The notes under the pieces: generated by a model
The model's database searches: none
What the model was told of the DNA's origin: nothing
The model's input: only the letters and a program-made list of their open reading frames with translations
Assembly (NCBI GenBank): GCA_001724265.1
Contig: MEDY01000140.1
Coordinates: forward strand, 1-64,000
DNA: 64,000 bases
Source of the DNA: Rhizaria sp. SCN 62-66
Lineage: Eukaryota > Rhizaria, unplaced
Direction: 5' to 3'
Part shown: piece by piece, positions 32,392 to 44,300 of the stretch
How positions within the stretch are numbered: the stretch's first letter is position 1
Layout of the letters: each line of letters opens with the position of its first letter
Position numbers and translations under genes: made by a program

Positions 32392-35300
32392 TTACATTTG
32401 CTTGTCATCTGTCATATCGATAACCTTCGATGCCACCGCACTTGTGGCCGCAGCTGCGCTCGCAGCGGCAGCAGTCGTCGTCGCAGCGTTTGCGGCTGCA
32501 GTAGCAGCAGCAGCAGCAGCAGAAGCAGCAGCCGCCGCTGCCGCATTTTTAGCGGCAGCGTTGGCGGCCTGCACGGCTGCGTGTCCGATCATGCGCTCAC
32601 CCATAGTGACATCCCAGACCAGCCCCGCGCCCGTGCCCGCCGCAGTGGACGCGTTGGCGGCGGCCAACAGCACGCGCCGAGCCAGCGCCCGGCGCGGCCG
32701 CGGCATCGCGCGCCACCACGCCGCCGCGCCGCGCTCGTCCTCATCCTCATCGTCCTCGTCTTCGTCCGCGGTGACGTCCTGCGCCGCGTCAGAGCCGCAG
32801 CCGTCGCCGCCTGCGACCGGCCGCGGGCTACGGGGCGGGCTAGGCCGCGCGGCCGCTGCGCCTGACGCGGTGCGCTTGCCGCGACTGCGACCGTCGCTGG
32901 CTTGCTCGTACGCATGGAGAGGACGCGCAGACATGTTGGTGCGTCCCGGCCAGGGCCAGGGCTGCTCGAGCGTGGCCAGCAGAACGACGCCGCGCCCGCC
33001 GCTGCCGACGTCACTGCCGCCGCACGCCGTCGCCGCGGCCGCAGCGCCCTGAACAGCAGTGCGCGCGTGCGCGGCCGCGAGCAGGGCTGCGTCGTACCGT
33101 GACAGCGCCGAGGGCTTCGCCTGCAGCCGCGCACGCGAAAGCGCGGCCTCAGCTTCGTCATCGCCCTCGGGCACCACCGCGCTCGCCTCGGCGGCCTCGG
33201 CGGCAACGGCGGCTTCGGCGGCGTCCGCGGCAAAGGCGGCGGCGCGCGAGCCAGACGGCGCCCAGAGCCGCGAAAGCTCGCTGTACAGCGTGGTCAGCAG
33301 CCCCAGCGGCGCGCGCGAGAGCCAAAGGTCGAGCCGCGGCAGCACAAGCACCGACGCAGGCGGCGGCGGTGGCGGCGCAGATGCGGACGCAGACGCAGCG
33401 TGCGCGTGACCACCGGCGTGCCTCGAGCCCGCAGCGACCGCGGCCACCGAGGTGTGATCGACGTGGCTCTGCGCGAGCTGGCGGGCGGCGGACACGGCGG
33501 CGGCGAAAGCCTCGGTCACGGCCCAGCAGGCCTCGGCGCCGGCGTCGGCCGTGGCGTCGGAGTCGGCGGCGGAGGCCAGCGCGGACGCCAGAGCTGCGGG
33601 CACGCCGGCGGTGACGAGCGCGGAGACCGACTGCGAGGCCGCGGCGGTGGCGGCCGCGTGCGGTGCAATGCTCGGCAGATACAGATACTGGATGGGGCAC
33701 TGCGCGAACGGCCCCGCAGCGCCCTCGGTCGTCGCGGCACTGTTAGACCGCTCGATGGCGCTGCCGGAGTGACCGTGAGCGAGGACCTCGTGGAGCAAGT
33801 CGCCTGGGCAGGACGCCAGCAGCAGCGAGCGCAGCTGCGGGGGTAGACGCATGCGCGGCGGTAGTGCCAGCAGAGGTCGCGCGGACGCAATGGGCGCAAC
33901 ACTCACAAGCGGCGGCGTAGATGCCGGGAAAGTGTCTGCAGCAGGAGTTACACCAGAGGCGATCGCGCTTTTGTCAGTCAATGCAGCAGTCACTGCCTTA
34001 CACGCGCTCGTTTTGGTGGACGCAGCAGCAAGGTACGCGGCAAATGCAGCAGCCGCAGAAGTGTGCCCACGGAAGCCGAAGTCACTACTCGCCGTGGGGG
34101 CGTTGACAAGAGCGGTCGCGGCGGCAGCGCCTCCGTTGGCAGCCACCGTCGCCGCCGCCGCAGCAGCAGCAGCCGCCGCAGCAGCAGCAGAGGCAGCAGA
34201 GGATAACGGCGCAACGGGCGCGGCGAGCGCTGCGACTAAAGAGAGCGCCTTGCGCGTGCGGCGCAGCATCGTCGCCGAAGCCGCGCTCCACAGCTGCCCG
34301 TGGCCGCCACCAGCGCCGTGGCCTGTGGCTGTTGGCGGCAGGCAGATGCGCGACAGCAGATACCCCGCGTGCCGCGCCCACGGCGTCGGCGGTGCGGAGG
34401 GCATCTCGGCCGCCGCTGCCGCAGCCGCAGCAGACTCCGGAGTCGCGGTGTCGCTGCTGTGGAGGCCCGACGCAGCGAGCGAGGCGAGGAGCCCGCCTGC
34501 GCCGCCGTTGGCGCTGGCGAGTGCGTCGGCGCCAGCAGTGGCAAGCAAGAAAGGGTTCGCGTCGCCAGTACGGGCGATCGACGGCTTAACTTTGAACAGA
34601 GCCTGGTCGAAGTGCCTGTCGTGCACGCACACCAGCTCCAGGTTCAGCGGCGCAGTGAACGCGAGCGGCGTGCCTTCAGCTGCGGCGGCGCCGGACGGGG
34701 TGGCGGTGAGCGCAGGAGCGCCGGTCTCGAGCTGGTTCTGCTCCGAGGCCTCGGAGATGGCGCAAAAGAGCGCCTCGCGGCACAGAGCCTCCATGTCCGC
34801 GCCAGAGTAGCCCACAGTAGCCGCCGCGACGCGCGACAGCGACAGGGGCGCACCGGAGGTGCTGCTCGTCGTGCCGGCAGTGGCGGCAGCGGAGGCCGCC
34901 GCGGTGGCAGCGAAGACAGCGCGAGCCTCAGCCGCGTCGGCGGCCGCGCTTGCAGCGGCGATATTGGCGATCGAGGCCGCAGCTGACGCAGCAGTTGCGT
35001 CACCCGAGTCAGCGTCCGCATTCACCGAAGCGAGCAGTGCCGCAACCTTGCTGTGGGTCTCATCAGCCTCAGCACGGGCAGTCTGCGCAGCCGCTGCGGC
35101 CGCGCGGGCCGCGTCACGAAGCGCGCGCTTGCGGTCGCTCTCACGCGGCCACTTGGAGGTGACGCGGCGCAGGATATCGAGGCGCCCCGCGGCGTCGGGC
35201 AGCCCGACCTGGATCTCGCGGTCGAAGCGTCCCGGCCGGCGCAGCGCGGGGTCGATGGCGTCGGGACGGTTGGTCGCCGCGATCACGGCCACGCCGCCGC

Positions 35301-38300
35301 GCGAGCCGACACCGTCGAGCAGCGAGAGCAGCGTGGCCACGATCGACGAGTGCACCTGGTCCTGGCGCGAGGACCGCACGGGCGCCAGCGCGTCGACTTC
35401 GTCCAGGAACACCACGGCGGGCGCCATTTGCGCCGCGAGCGCGAACAGATCGCGCAGCCGCCGCTCGGTCTCGCCGTAGAAGCGCGAGAGCACGTCAGAG
35501 CCCTTGCGCGCGAAGAAGCTCACGCGCGCACCGCGCAGCCAGCGCTGCGGCGTCGTCGCCCAGCGCAGGCGCGGCGGCTGCGGCGCGTCGGGTGGCTGCC
35601 CGTCCGCGGCGCCCGGGGCCGCCGGCTGGCCGCGCTTGCGGCGCGGGGTGACGCCCAGCAGCGAGAGCGTGCCAGCCCTGACCGCGGCCTTTTCTTCCTC
35701 GGTCAGACCTTCGAAGTCACTGTTCTCTTCGTCGTCATCGTCGTCCTCCTCATCGTCTTCCTCGTCGTCGTTATTCTTGTCCTCTTCGTCGTCGTCGCTG
35801 CCCTTCTTGCCTTTGCCCTTCGTACCCTTGGTGTCTTTGTCCTTGCCCTTGCCATGCTTAAGCTTCTTGCCGTTAAGGTCAAGCCCCAGTTTCTTCTGTG
35901 CATGCTTGAACGCGCGCAGCCAGCTGCCCACCTCAGCGCCAGCGTCTGTGGGCACTGTAGCGTACGCCTCCGCAGCAGTGATTGCCGCCGCCGCAGCGCT
36001 CTCGGCGACAGATGCAGCAGCCTTCGCCGCCGCTGTAGCAGCTTTGCGCGAGCCTGCGGTGGCGCCAGCCGCCAGTTCAGCCACTGCGGAGCCTGCCGTG
36101 GACCAGGAGGAGAGTGTGTTCGCAGGGGCACGAGTCTCACGGGCACTACGGCGTGAAGCGGCGGCACGAGCAGTGTTTCTATCTTCACGATCCTTTGCGT
36201 CTGCGTTCGTGGACACTGTTGCCACAGGGGCGCTACTGGCGACAATCGGCTTCTGAGCAGCAGACTTAGCGGCACGCTTGCGCTTGGCGACATGTCTAAC
36301 ACGGCGTTTCTTGCGGGCGCCGCCATCGTCGTCGTCATCATCGTCATCGACGTCGTTGTCGTCATCAACATACTCATCATCGTCGGCGTCCATATCGTTG
36401 CTATCATCGTCATCGTCGTCGCTCGCATTGTTGTACGCAGTGGCCTCAGCAGCGTCTTCATCGCCGTCACTGAGCGCGGCAGAGGCGCGCGGCACAGGCG
36501 CTCCACCCGCGGCCTCAACACCGGCCGCAGCCATCGCCTCCTCCATCGCCAGCTTGACTGCGCGCGCGACGCCCGGCGCCGCGGCGTCGCCGCCGTCGAA
36601 GCAGAGCGCGTCGCACGCCGCCGCGACGGTGCGCGCAAGCAGCGTCTTGCCTGTGCCGGGCGGGCCGTGCAGCAGCACGCCCGACGGCGGCTGTGCAGAG
36701 AAGCGCGCGTACAGCCCCGGGCACGCGAAGGGCAGCAGCAGGCCCTAGACGAGCGCGGTCACCGCGGTCGTGTTGCCGGCGACGGCGCGCCACGCCGGCG
36801 AGCACCGCAGTCGCGTGAACAACTCGACGGACCGCGCCGTGAACAGCGGACCGTGGTTCACTGTCGTTGCCGTCGCCGACGCAGAGGACGAGGCAGTTGA
36901 CTTGACAGGCGCTGCGACAGTCGACGCAGAGGCAGCAGCCGCAGCAGCGACTGAGGGTCGCCCTGCGAGAGCACGGATACTGTCCTCGTCACCCACCGCA
37001 GTGATGGCGGCGGCAGCGATGCCCACAGTCGTACCAACGGTAGTCGCACTGTCAGTCGCGTCGCCCATTGCGGAGGCCATCGGCGTCACGAAGTGCAGCG
37101 TGTCGAACACGGGGGCCGCGGAGGCGGCGTCCGCACGGCGTTGCTGCGGCGGCGCAGTGGCGATGGATACGAGCTCCTTGGCAGCAGCCGCGCACACCGT
37201 CGCCAGAGCGGCGCCGCCGGCCTCGTTGGCAGCGGCCGCGGCGGCCTCGAAGCGTTTCCACGCGACCGCGCCAGCGCGCGCCCTGTCAGCGGCCGTCACG
37301 GGCTCAGCCTCAGCGAAAACGTCACCAGCGGTGAGCGCCGTGGCCGGCGCGTCAACCGCGGCGGCCGCGGCGAGGTAAAGCTTGGTGGCGACGGCGTCGA
37401 GAGGTGAAAAGGTGTAGCTGGAGACCGACGCAGAGAGCGCGCGCACGCGGTCGCTGTCGCGCAGGCCCACAGTTGTCGTCGCCGCCACAGCCTCCGCGCC
37501 TGCCGGCGTCACCGTGACAGCCGTTGGGGCAGCCTCAGTGGCGACGGGTGCGTCCGCGCCTGTGGCAGCAGCAGCAGCAGCAGCGGCAGCAGCGGCAACG
37601 GCAGCGGCCGCGGCGGCCGACTCGGGATCCGCATTTTCGGCCGACTCAGCAGGCGCTGCAGACACCGCCGCGGGAGGCACGTATGAGTCAAAGAAGCGAG
37701 CCTGTTGCCGCTGCTTTGCGATGAAGCGGGCCAGCACGCGAGCGGCGCTGCGGGCGCGCGCGGCCACCGCGTTGACACGGGCCGCAGCAATCGAAGCAGC
37801 GTTCTTCTCACGAGCTGCGTTTGTCACTGCCTTTGCGCTCTCATCGGTGGCACCAGAGACAGTCGACTCTGCAGCGACAGCTGTCGTCGCGGCTGCGTTT
37901 GTGACAGGCTTCTCTTTAACACTAGTGACAAGCGCGTGCCAAGCAGCCTGCTCCGCAGTGCGCACGAACATAAGATAGCGCAGCGCGCGCGCGGCCTTGG
38001 CGCGCTCGAGGTTCCGCGCTGTCGCCATCGCCTCGGCCGCGCCGCCAGAGGAGCGCGCGGCCTCAAGTGCGGCAGTCGCAGCCTTGGCCGCGGCCTCGGC
38101 CTGCGCGAGCGCCTGCTGCGCCGCTGCGGCTGCGGCGGCTGCGGCCTGCTCGCGCGCCTTCTTGCTCATCTTGCGCATGCCCGCCGCGGTCGTCGTCGGC
38201 GCATTGGGGTCGTTCTGGGCCGACGAGGCGGCCGCGGCAACCGCGGCGGTGGCGGCGGTGGTCGCCGCTGTCACAGCAGCCGCCTGCGCGCGCGTCGCGG

Positions 38301-41300
38301 TCTCGGCGGCCGCGGCGGCCGTTGGCGGCACCCAGAGCACCTCCGCGCCCGCAGCAGCGCCCGCGGCCGCGGCGACAACAGCGGCCTCTTCGGCGCCCAG
38401 CGCAGCAGCCGCGGCCGTGGGGATCGTCGAGAGTGGGCGCCGGCGGTGGCGCGAGTTGACCAGCGCGACAAGGCGGCCCAACTTTCCTGGCAGTGGCAGC
38501 CGGGGAACAAGAGAGGTGTCGTGTGAGCTTGAAGCAGGAGCGGGCGACAGGAGCAAACCGACTGTTGGCGTGGGAAGAGCCACGGCAGCGCCAGCGTCGG
38601 TCACTGTCGCGGATGCTGTCGCAGCCTCGGGCTTACGCTTGTCGTCATAGTCTTCGTCGTCGCTGTCGCTGTCATTACCGAGTGCAGAGGCCAAGCGCGA
38701 ACGCTTGCTGGCCTTGGCTTGGCGCATCCGGCGACGAGTGCCAGCGCTCATATCTCCGTCCTCCTCCTCTTCCTCCTCCTTCTCATCATCACCGTCGTCA
38801 TCAGCCAGCAGACGCTTGCGTCCCTTGCTTTTCTTAGCAGCAACGGCGGCAAGCTCCTGCTCTTCCTGATCCACAATCGCACCAGTGGCAGTCCAGACAG
38901 CCGCCGTCGCCGTCTCCGCGGTCGCAGCATCCCCGCCTGCCGCGATGCGCGTCGCGCGCACACTCTCCTCGAGCACTTCGAGAGCGCCCTTGCCAGTGGC
39001 GGGTCGCGAGCTCATCGCAGTCCACCACGCAGACGCCGCGTTGGGATACAAACGCTGCGCCGCAAGCGCCGCGCGCAGTCGCCGCTCGCGCCGCTCGACG
39101 CGGCGCTGCGCGCGCCACTCCTCGAGGGTCAGCGGCACGCTGTGGTCGCGGCGCGTCAGTGGCAGAGCCGCGCGGCCACCGCGCTGCAGCGCTGCGGGCG
39201 CGAGGCGGGACGCGGCTTCAGAAAGCCACGCCGCGGCCGCGGCCGGGCGTGCTGCGGCCAGCGCGGCCGTGGCAGCCGCCGGCAGCGCGCTTGCGGCGCC
39301 CGTCAACGGCTCCGACGCGACTGTGTACGCGTTGCTAGGCAGTGCAGCACGCCCAGTCAGCGCGGACAGCGGAGGCAGCAGCGGCAGCGCAGCCACACCG
39401 CGCGCGCCGTCGTCGACAAAGCGATCCAGGTTGCGTAAAAAGCTGTTGCGTGCCACAACCCCGTCGCCGGCCGTCGGTGCTGTCGCGCCACGCGTGCTTG
39501 CGTGCGGCCTGCGCTGGCGCGCAGCGCGCAACTCCCCACGGGCAGTCCGGCGCTGCTCGCTTACGGCGCTGATGTCGATGGACGCGGCCACGACAGAAGC
39601 AGCATTGCCCTCAATGCTCCCGGACATCGAGCGCGAAGCAGGCTTGTTGTAGATGTCAACGGCGTACTCAGCGGCTTTCACTGCGCGCGCCTCAGAGCCT
39701 GACAGGGGGACCGCGCTCAGCGCCGCGATGATGGCGCTGACCGACTCAGCGACCGCAGTGTCTCCACGCTGGCGGCGCCGGGATAAGCGTGAAGCAGCTC
39801 GCGCGGCGCGGGCTTCAGCACGCGCCTTCGCGCGACTTGCTTTGGCGTCCGTCGCAGCTTCACTCGCTGTCTGAGCGTCGGCATCGCCCTTCTTGGCGGC
39901 TGAATCAGAGCCTGAATCTGAGCCTGCGTCCGACTCTGAGGAGCTCTGCGATGTAGGTGTAAACTCGCACTGCGCGAGCTCCAAAGCCTCGACCACAGCG
40001 GAGTTCACGACTGCGCCCACGGCTCCCGCTTCAACACGCTCTTCATCTGTGCTATCGCTTTCGTCGCTGCTCGCGCCGCCCAGCAACGCCTCAGGCAGCG
40101 CCATCGCGAAGGGCCCGCCAGTCCACACTGCGCGGTTCGCGATCTCACGCGCGCCCGCCAGCGTCTGCAGCGCCACCGCGCGCGCCTCGATCAGCGCCGT
40201 CGCCTCGGCCACGCCCGCGTCCGCGCAGCCGAGGTGCGCGTCCCACGCCTTGGCTCCCGTGGCAGCGCCGGCGACCGCGCCCGCAGCGGTCACTGCGGCA
40301 GTAGGAGGGCCCTTGAGGCGCTCTCCGTCGTGCGCTGCAACGTCGGCAGCGTCGGCAGCGATGCTCGCAACGGCGGCGAGCGCGGCGGCGCGGCGGCCCG
40401 CGCGGACGCCAGTAGGCCTGAGCGGGAGCGCGGGCAGCGGTGCGTGCGGGACGCGTGACTGCATCATCGACGCGCGGTGATGATCCGGACACAGAACGGA
40501 GTATGACTGGTACTGCATGCCGCAGCCCGAGGCCGGATCGGCAGCGCAGGGCAGGTGGTACGTCTTGCTGCACGAGGGGACATTGCACCCGATGTTCGCG
40601 CCGACGCACTGGCACTCTGCGCACACACTGCCCGCGGCGCGCTCGATCTCGGCGGCGACGTTCCTGAGCACGCCGCCCTGCTGATACACCTGCGGCGACC
40701 ACAACGCGCACTCGTAGTGCACGGCGACGGCCTCCAGTCCCAGTGAAGCGAGGAAGCGCCGCGTCGCCATCGTCGCGGGTGCGCGCGCGTTGGGCTGGCC
40801 GCGTGCATAGAGCGCGCCCTCGAGCTCGGTGCTCATGAGCTCGCGCCTGCGCCGGTCTGTGCGCGACAGCGCCGAGGCCAGCGCAGAGCCGGGGCGCGCG
40901 TGCGTCGGCGTGCGGGCGGTCGACACCAGCAGCGGGCCCAGCAGCGCCTTGTTCTGCCGCCGTGACGTGGGCAGCATCGGCATCGCGTCCGCGGCCGCGC
41001 GCGCAGCCGCCACGGACGCCGCGCGCGAAGGGACGCCGAGGTTCGGCGGCTCGTATCCGCCCGCGGCGCCGCGGAAGACCTCGTTGCTGTTGCTTTCGCG
41101 GCCGAGCCCCATGTTGGCCTCGACCTCGGCCTGCGCGGTCGCGGTCGAGACGAGCGTGACATGAGCGACGCCGCGCGGGTGCAGCAGCGTCGTGCGCACT
41201 GCGGCCGAGGGCTCCAGTCGCGGCTCTGCGGCCACCGCCAGGTCCGCGAGCGACGGCGGCCGGATCGGCACCGGCGCGGTCAGGGCGGACGAGGTCGCCA

Positions 41301-44300
41301 ATGCGGCCGTGTCGCGCACGTGCATCGCATTGGAGCCTGTGCCGACGGACGTTATGCCGGCCGTGGCCGCCGCGGCCGTGGTGGACGAGGTCAGAGCGGG
41401 CGCCGACGCGCACATTGAGAGATTGTGGTTGGCGTAGAAGGCTGCGAGACGCGGTGTCCACCCTGTGAAAGTCGTCAGTGACCGCATGAAGGCCTCCTCT
41501 TGCTTCGTCAGCGCGGGCGCGTACGCCTCCTTGAGCGCGTTCTTGCCGCTGCCGTCGGTGTCCAGGTCATCGCTGAGATCTGAGTCGTCGTCGGCGTGAT
41601 TATCCACCTCGCCAGCCGCGCGCTTTGCCTTGGCGGCGGCCTTTGCAGCAGCCTTGGCAGCCGCTTTGGCGCCCGCAGCGGCCGCCTCAGTCTCGCTTGG
41701 CGGCTTCGCGTGCGCCGCGTCGATCGGCGCGGCGATGCTGGGCGGCACAGTGGCCCATGCAGCCACGGCAGCAGCCTCGGCGACGGCGTCCTGCATGCTT
41801 GCGCGGCCCAGACCCACGACGGCGGAGCCCGCGGGCGCGGTGCCCACCCCGTTGCCGCTAGTCGCAGCTTCTGCCGCAATGGCCTCGGCCGCAGCGGCAG
41901 TGCCAGGAGCCGGGAAGTACATCGCGGAGCCAGACGCGGCGTTGGGCAGCGCAGCGGCGTAGCCGGTGGTCGGTGGCAGCAGTAGTCCCGGTTCAGAGGC
42001 AGGCGCTGCCATGAGAGACGGGTCAGTCAACGGCCGCGGCGGGCGCGCGCGTGGTGCGGCGGGGAAGGCAGTGGCTGCCAGCAAGTGGAGTGCACCCGCG
42101 GGCGGCGTGAACGGCATCGACAGCACGAAACGCGCCTCCGCAAGCGCGGCTGACAGCTCCACAGCACTCATCTTGGCCGCGGCAGCGGGCGTGATAGGCA
42201 TAGGACCGTCAGCGCCGGCAGCGGCTTGGTCGTCATCATCGCCATCGTCGTCAGCCATGCGACTCGCTGCGCTACGAGGTGCCACTGGTGCGGGAGCAGT
42301 CGCCTCGCCGTCGCCGCTCTGTGTTTGTGTCACCGGCGCGTTCAGCGCCGCCATCGCGGCCGTGAGCGTCGCTTCGTCCGCCGCGGCGCGAGCCCGGTTG
42401 GCGTGGTGCCTGGTCAGGGCCGCGATGACTTCATCGCGCACGCGCCGCTTGAAATCGAGCAGCGCGTCGCGGTAACCGACGACGGCGTCGGCGTGCGCGC
42501 GCCGCGCCTCGGCCTCGCGCATCGTCTCCTTCATCAGCGCGTACGTGTCGAGCGCGGCCTGCGCGTGTGCAGGCGCCGGCAGCCCGGGCCGCAGACACAG
42601 CGCGCAGCACGGCGCCGCGACGGCGTCGATGGCGGCCCACGACGCCACGGCTTCGATGTCGTCGTCATCGTGCTCCTCGCCACCGACGAGCCCGTGGTCG
42701 TCGTCGGCGCACGAGTCGTTGCCGCTGTCGCTGCCGTGGCGGGGCTCAGCGAACGCGTCGACGGCGGCGGCACGCAGCGCGGGGAGCCCACCACCGCCGT
42801 GGTAGCGGAGAGGCCGCACGCCGCGCGCGGCCGCCGCGGAGTCGCGGTACGCCGGAATCGTGTCGACCAGCAGGCGCGGCAGCATGCGGGGCTGCGGGGG
42901 CGCCGCGGGCAGCTTGGTCCTCGCGGGCGGGGCGGAGAGCCAGCGAGACGCTGCGATCGAAGTGTCGTCAAGCGAAGGTACGTGATTTATGGCGCACCGT
43001 GACTCCTTTTCAGACTCGCTGGTGATGTTGTTGTCACCATCATCGTGCGTCTGTGCCGGCGGGAGCAGTGTGAGCGAATTGACGATGTTTTCCGCTTCCG
43101 ACTCAGAGTCGCTCGAGATTGACAGCGCTTCAGAATTGGGGGTCTCGTCAGACGACTCTGAGTAGTCAAGCATCGCGCGTCTCCTGCTCTTGGCGTCGCT
43201 CACCTCTCCAGCTGCAGATGCAGCGGCGGCGGGCTCTGTATCTGTCGTTGTCGCTGTTGCTGCCACTGCAGTGGCCTCTGCGTCGGCCTGAGACTTGACC
43301 GCCTTCGCAGCCGCAGCCTCGGCAGTCGCGGCCTCGGTGGCAGCAGCAGCCTCAGCAGCAGCAACCTTCGCAGCCTCCGCAGCTGCTGCCTCCTCGGCGT
43401 CCTCGCGCTCGAACTGCGCGCGCATCGCGGCCATTTCCTCCTGCGCAGTGCGCGGGCGCGGCACGGCGCGGCGGTGCTGTCCCGTCCCGTCGCCGTGGTC
43501 ATCGTCCTCGTCGGCGTAGCTCACCGCGGTCACCGCCGCCAGCGACGTCAGCGCAGAGAGGATCGCGCGCGACCCGCCCGCGCCGGTGCTCGCGCCGCTG
43601 CGGATCGACGCCGCGCGGGAAAGACCCCCGGCCACGAATGATCCGACGGCGGAGACGGGGACAGCGACGGGGCGCGACGGCGAGTACGGCATCGAAGCCG
43701 AAGACGGCAGCGCAGCGCCGGCGCGCAAGGCGGTGGGCAAGCGCGCGGGCACGGAGAACGAGACCGACGATGCCTTGTTTGACGGAGACGTCGGGACTGC
43801 AGACGCTGCAGCAGTGGCAGGGCTTTGCAGCGACGCGGGCGTCGTGCGCGAAAGGGGTAAATCCCCAGCCGCGCCTGTAGGCGCTCCATCATCATCAGCA
43901 GCAGCAGCAGCCTCAGCAGCAGCGGAGGCGGCCACAGCGGCCGCAGTGGCGGTGATCGAGGCGGGCAGCGGCGTGAGGAAGAAGGGCGACGACACAAAGC
44001 CCGCGGGAATGTCGTTGACTGCAGTCGCCGCTGACGAGGCCGCGGGCGACATCGGCGGCTGGTTGGACCGGGGACGGCCGCGCGTGGGCGCGGGCGTCGC
44101 TGCAGCGGCGGCCAGCAATGTCCTCGCCCTTGTCCTGATCTGGCCGGTCGGCAGGGTCACGTCGAGCGCGGCCACGCTGTCGCTGCTTTCAAGACTCGCG
44201 GTGGCCGCCGCAGTGGCTGCAGCTGCGGCGGCGACGGCACTCGCTGGCACGCCCCTGTGCAATGCAACGGACGCGCGCCAGCCGTGCTCCGCGACGAGCG

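Noticed and set aside
36742-36750. UAG as leucine, as in one rhizarian
   Set aside because: The aligned columns at 36745 (Glu) and 5453 (Gln/Lys/Arg) are polar. Leu is not excluded formally but fits less well than Gln or Glu.
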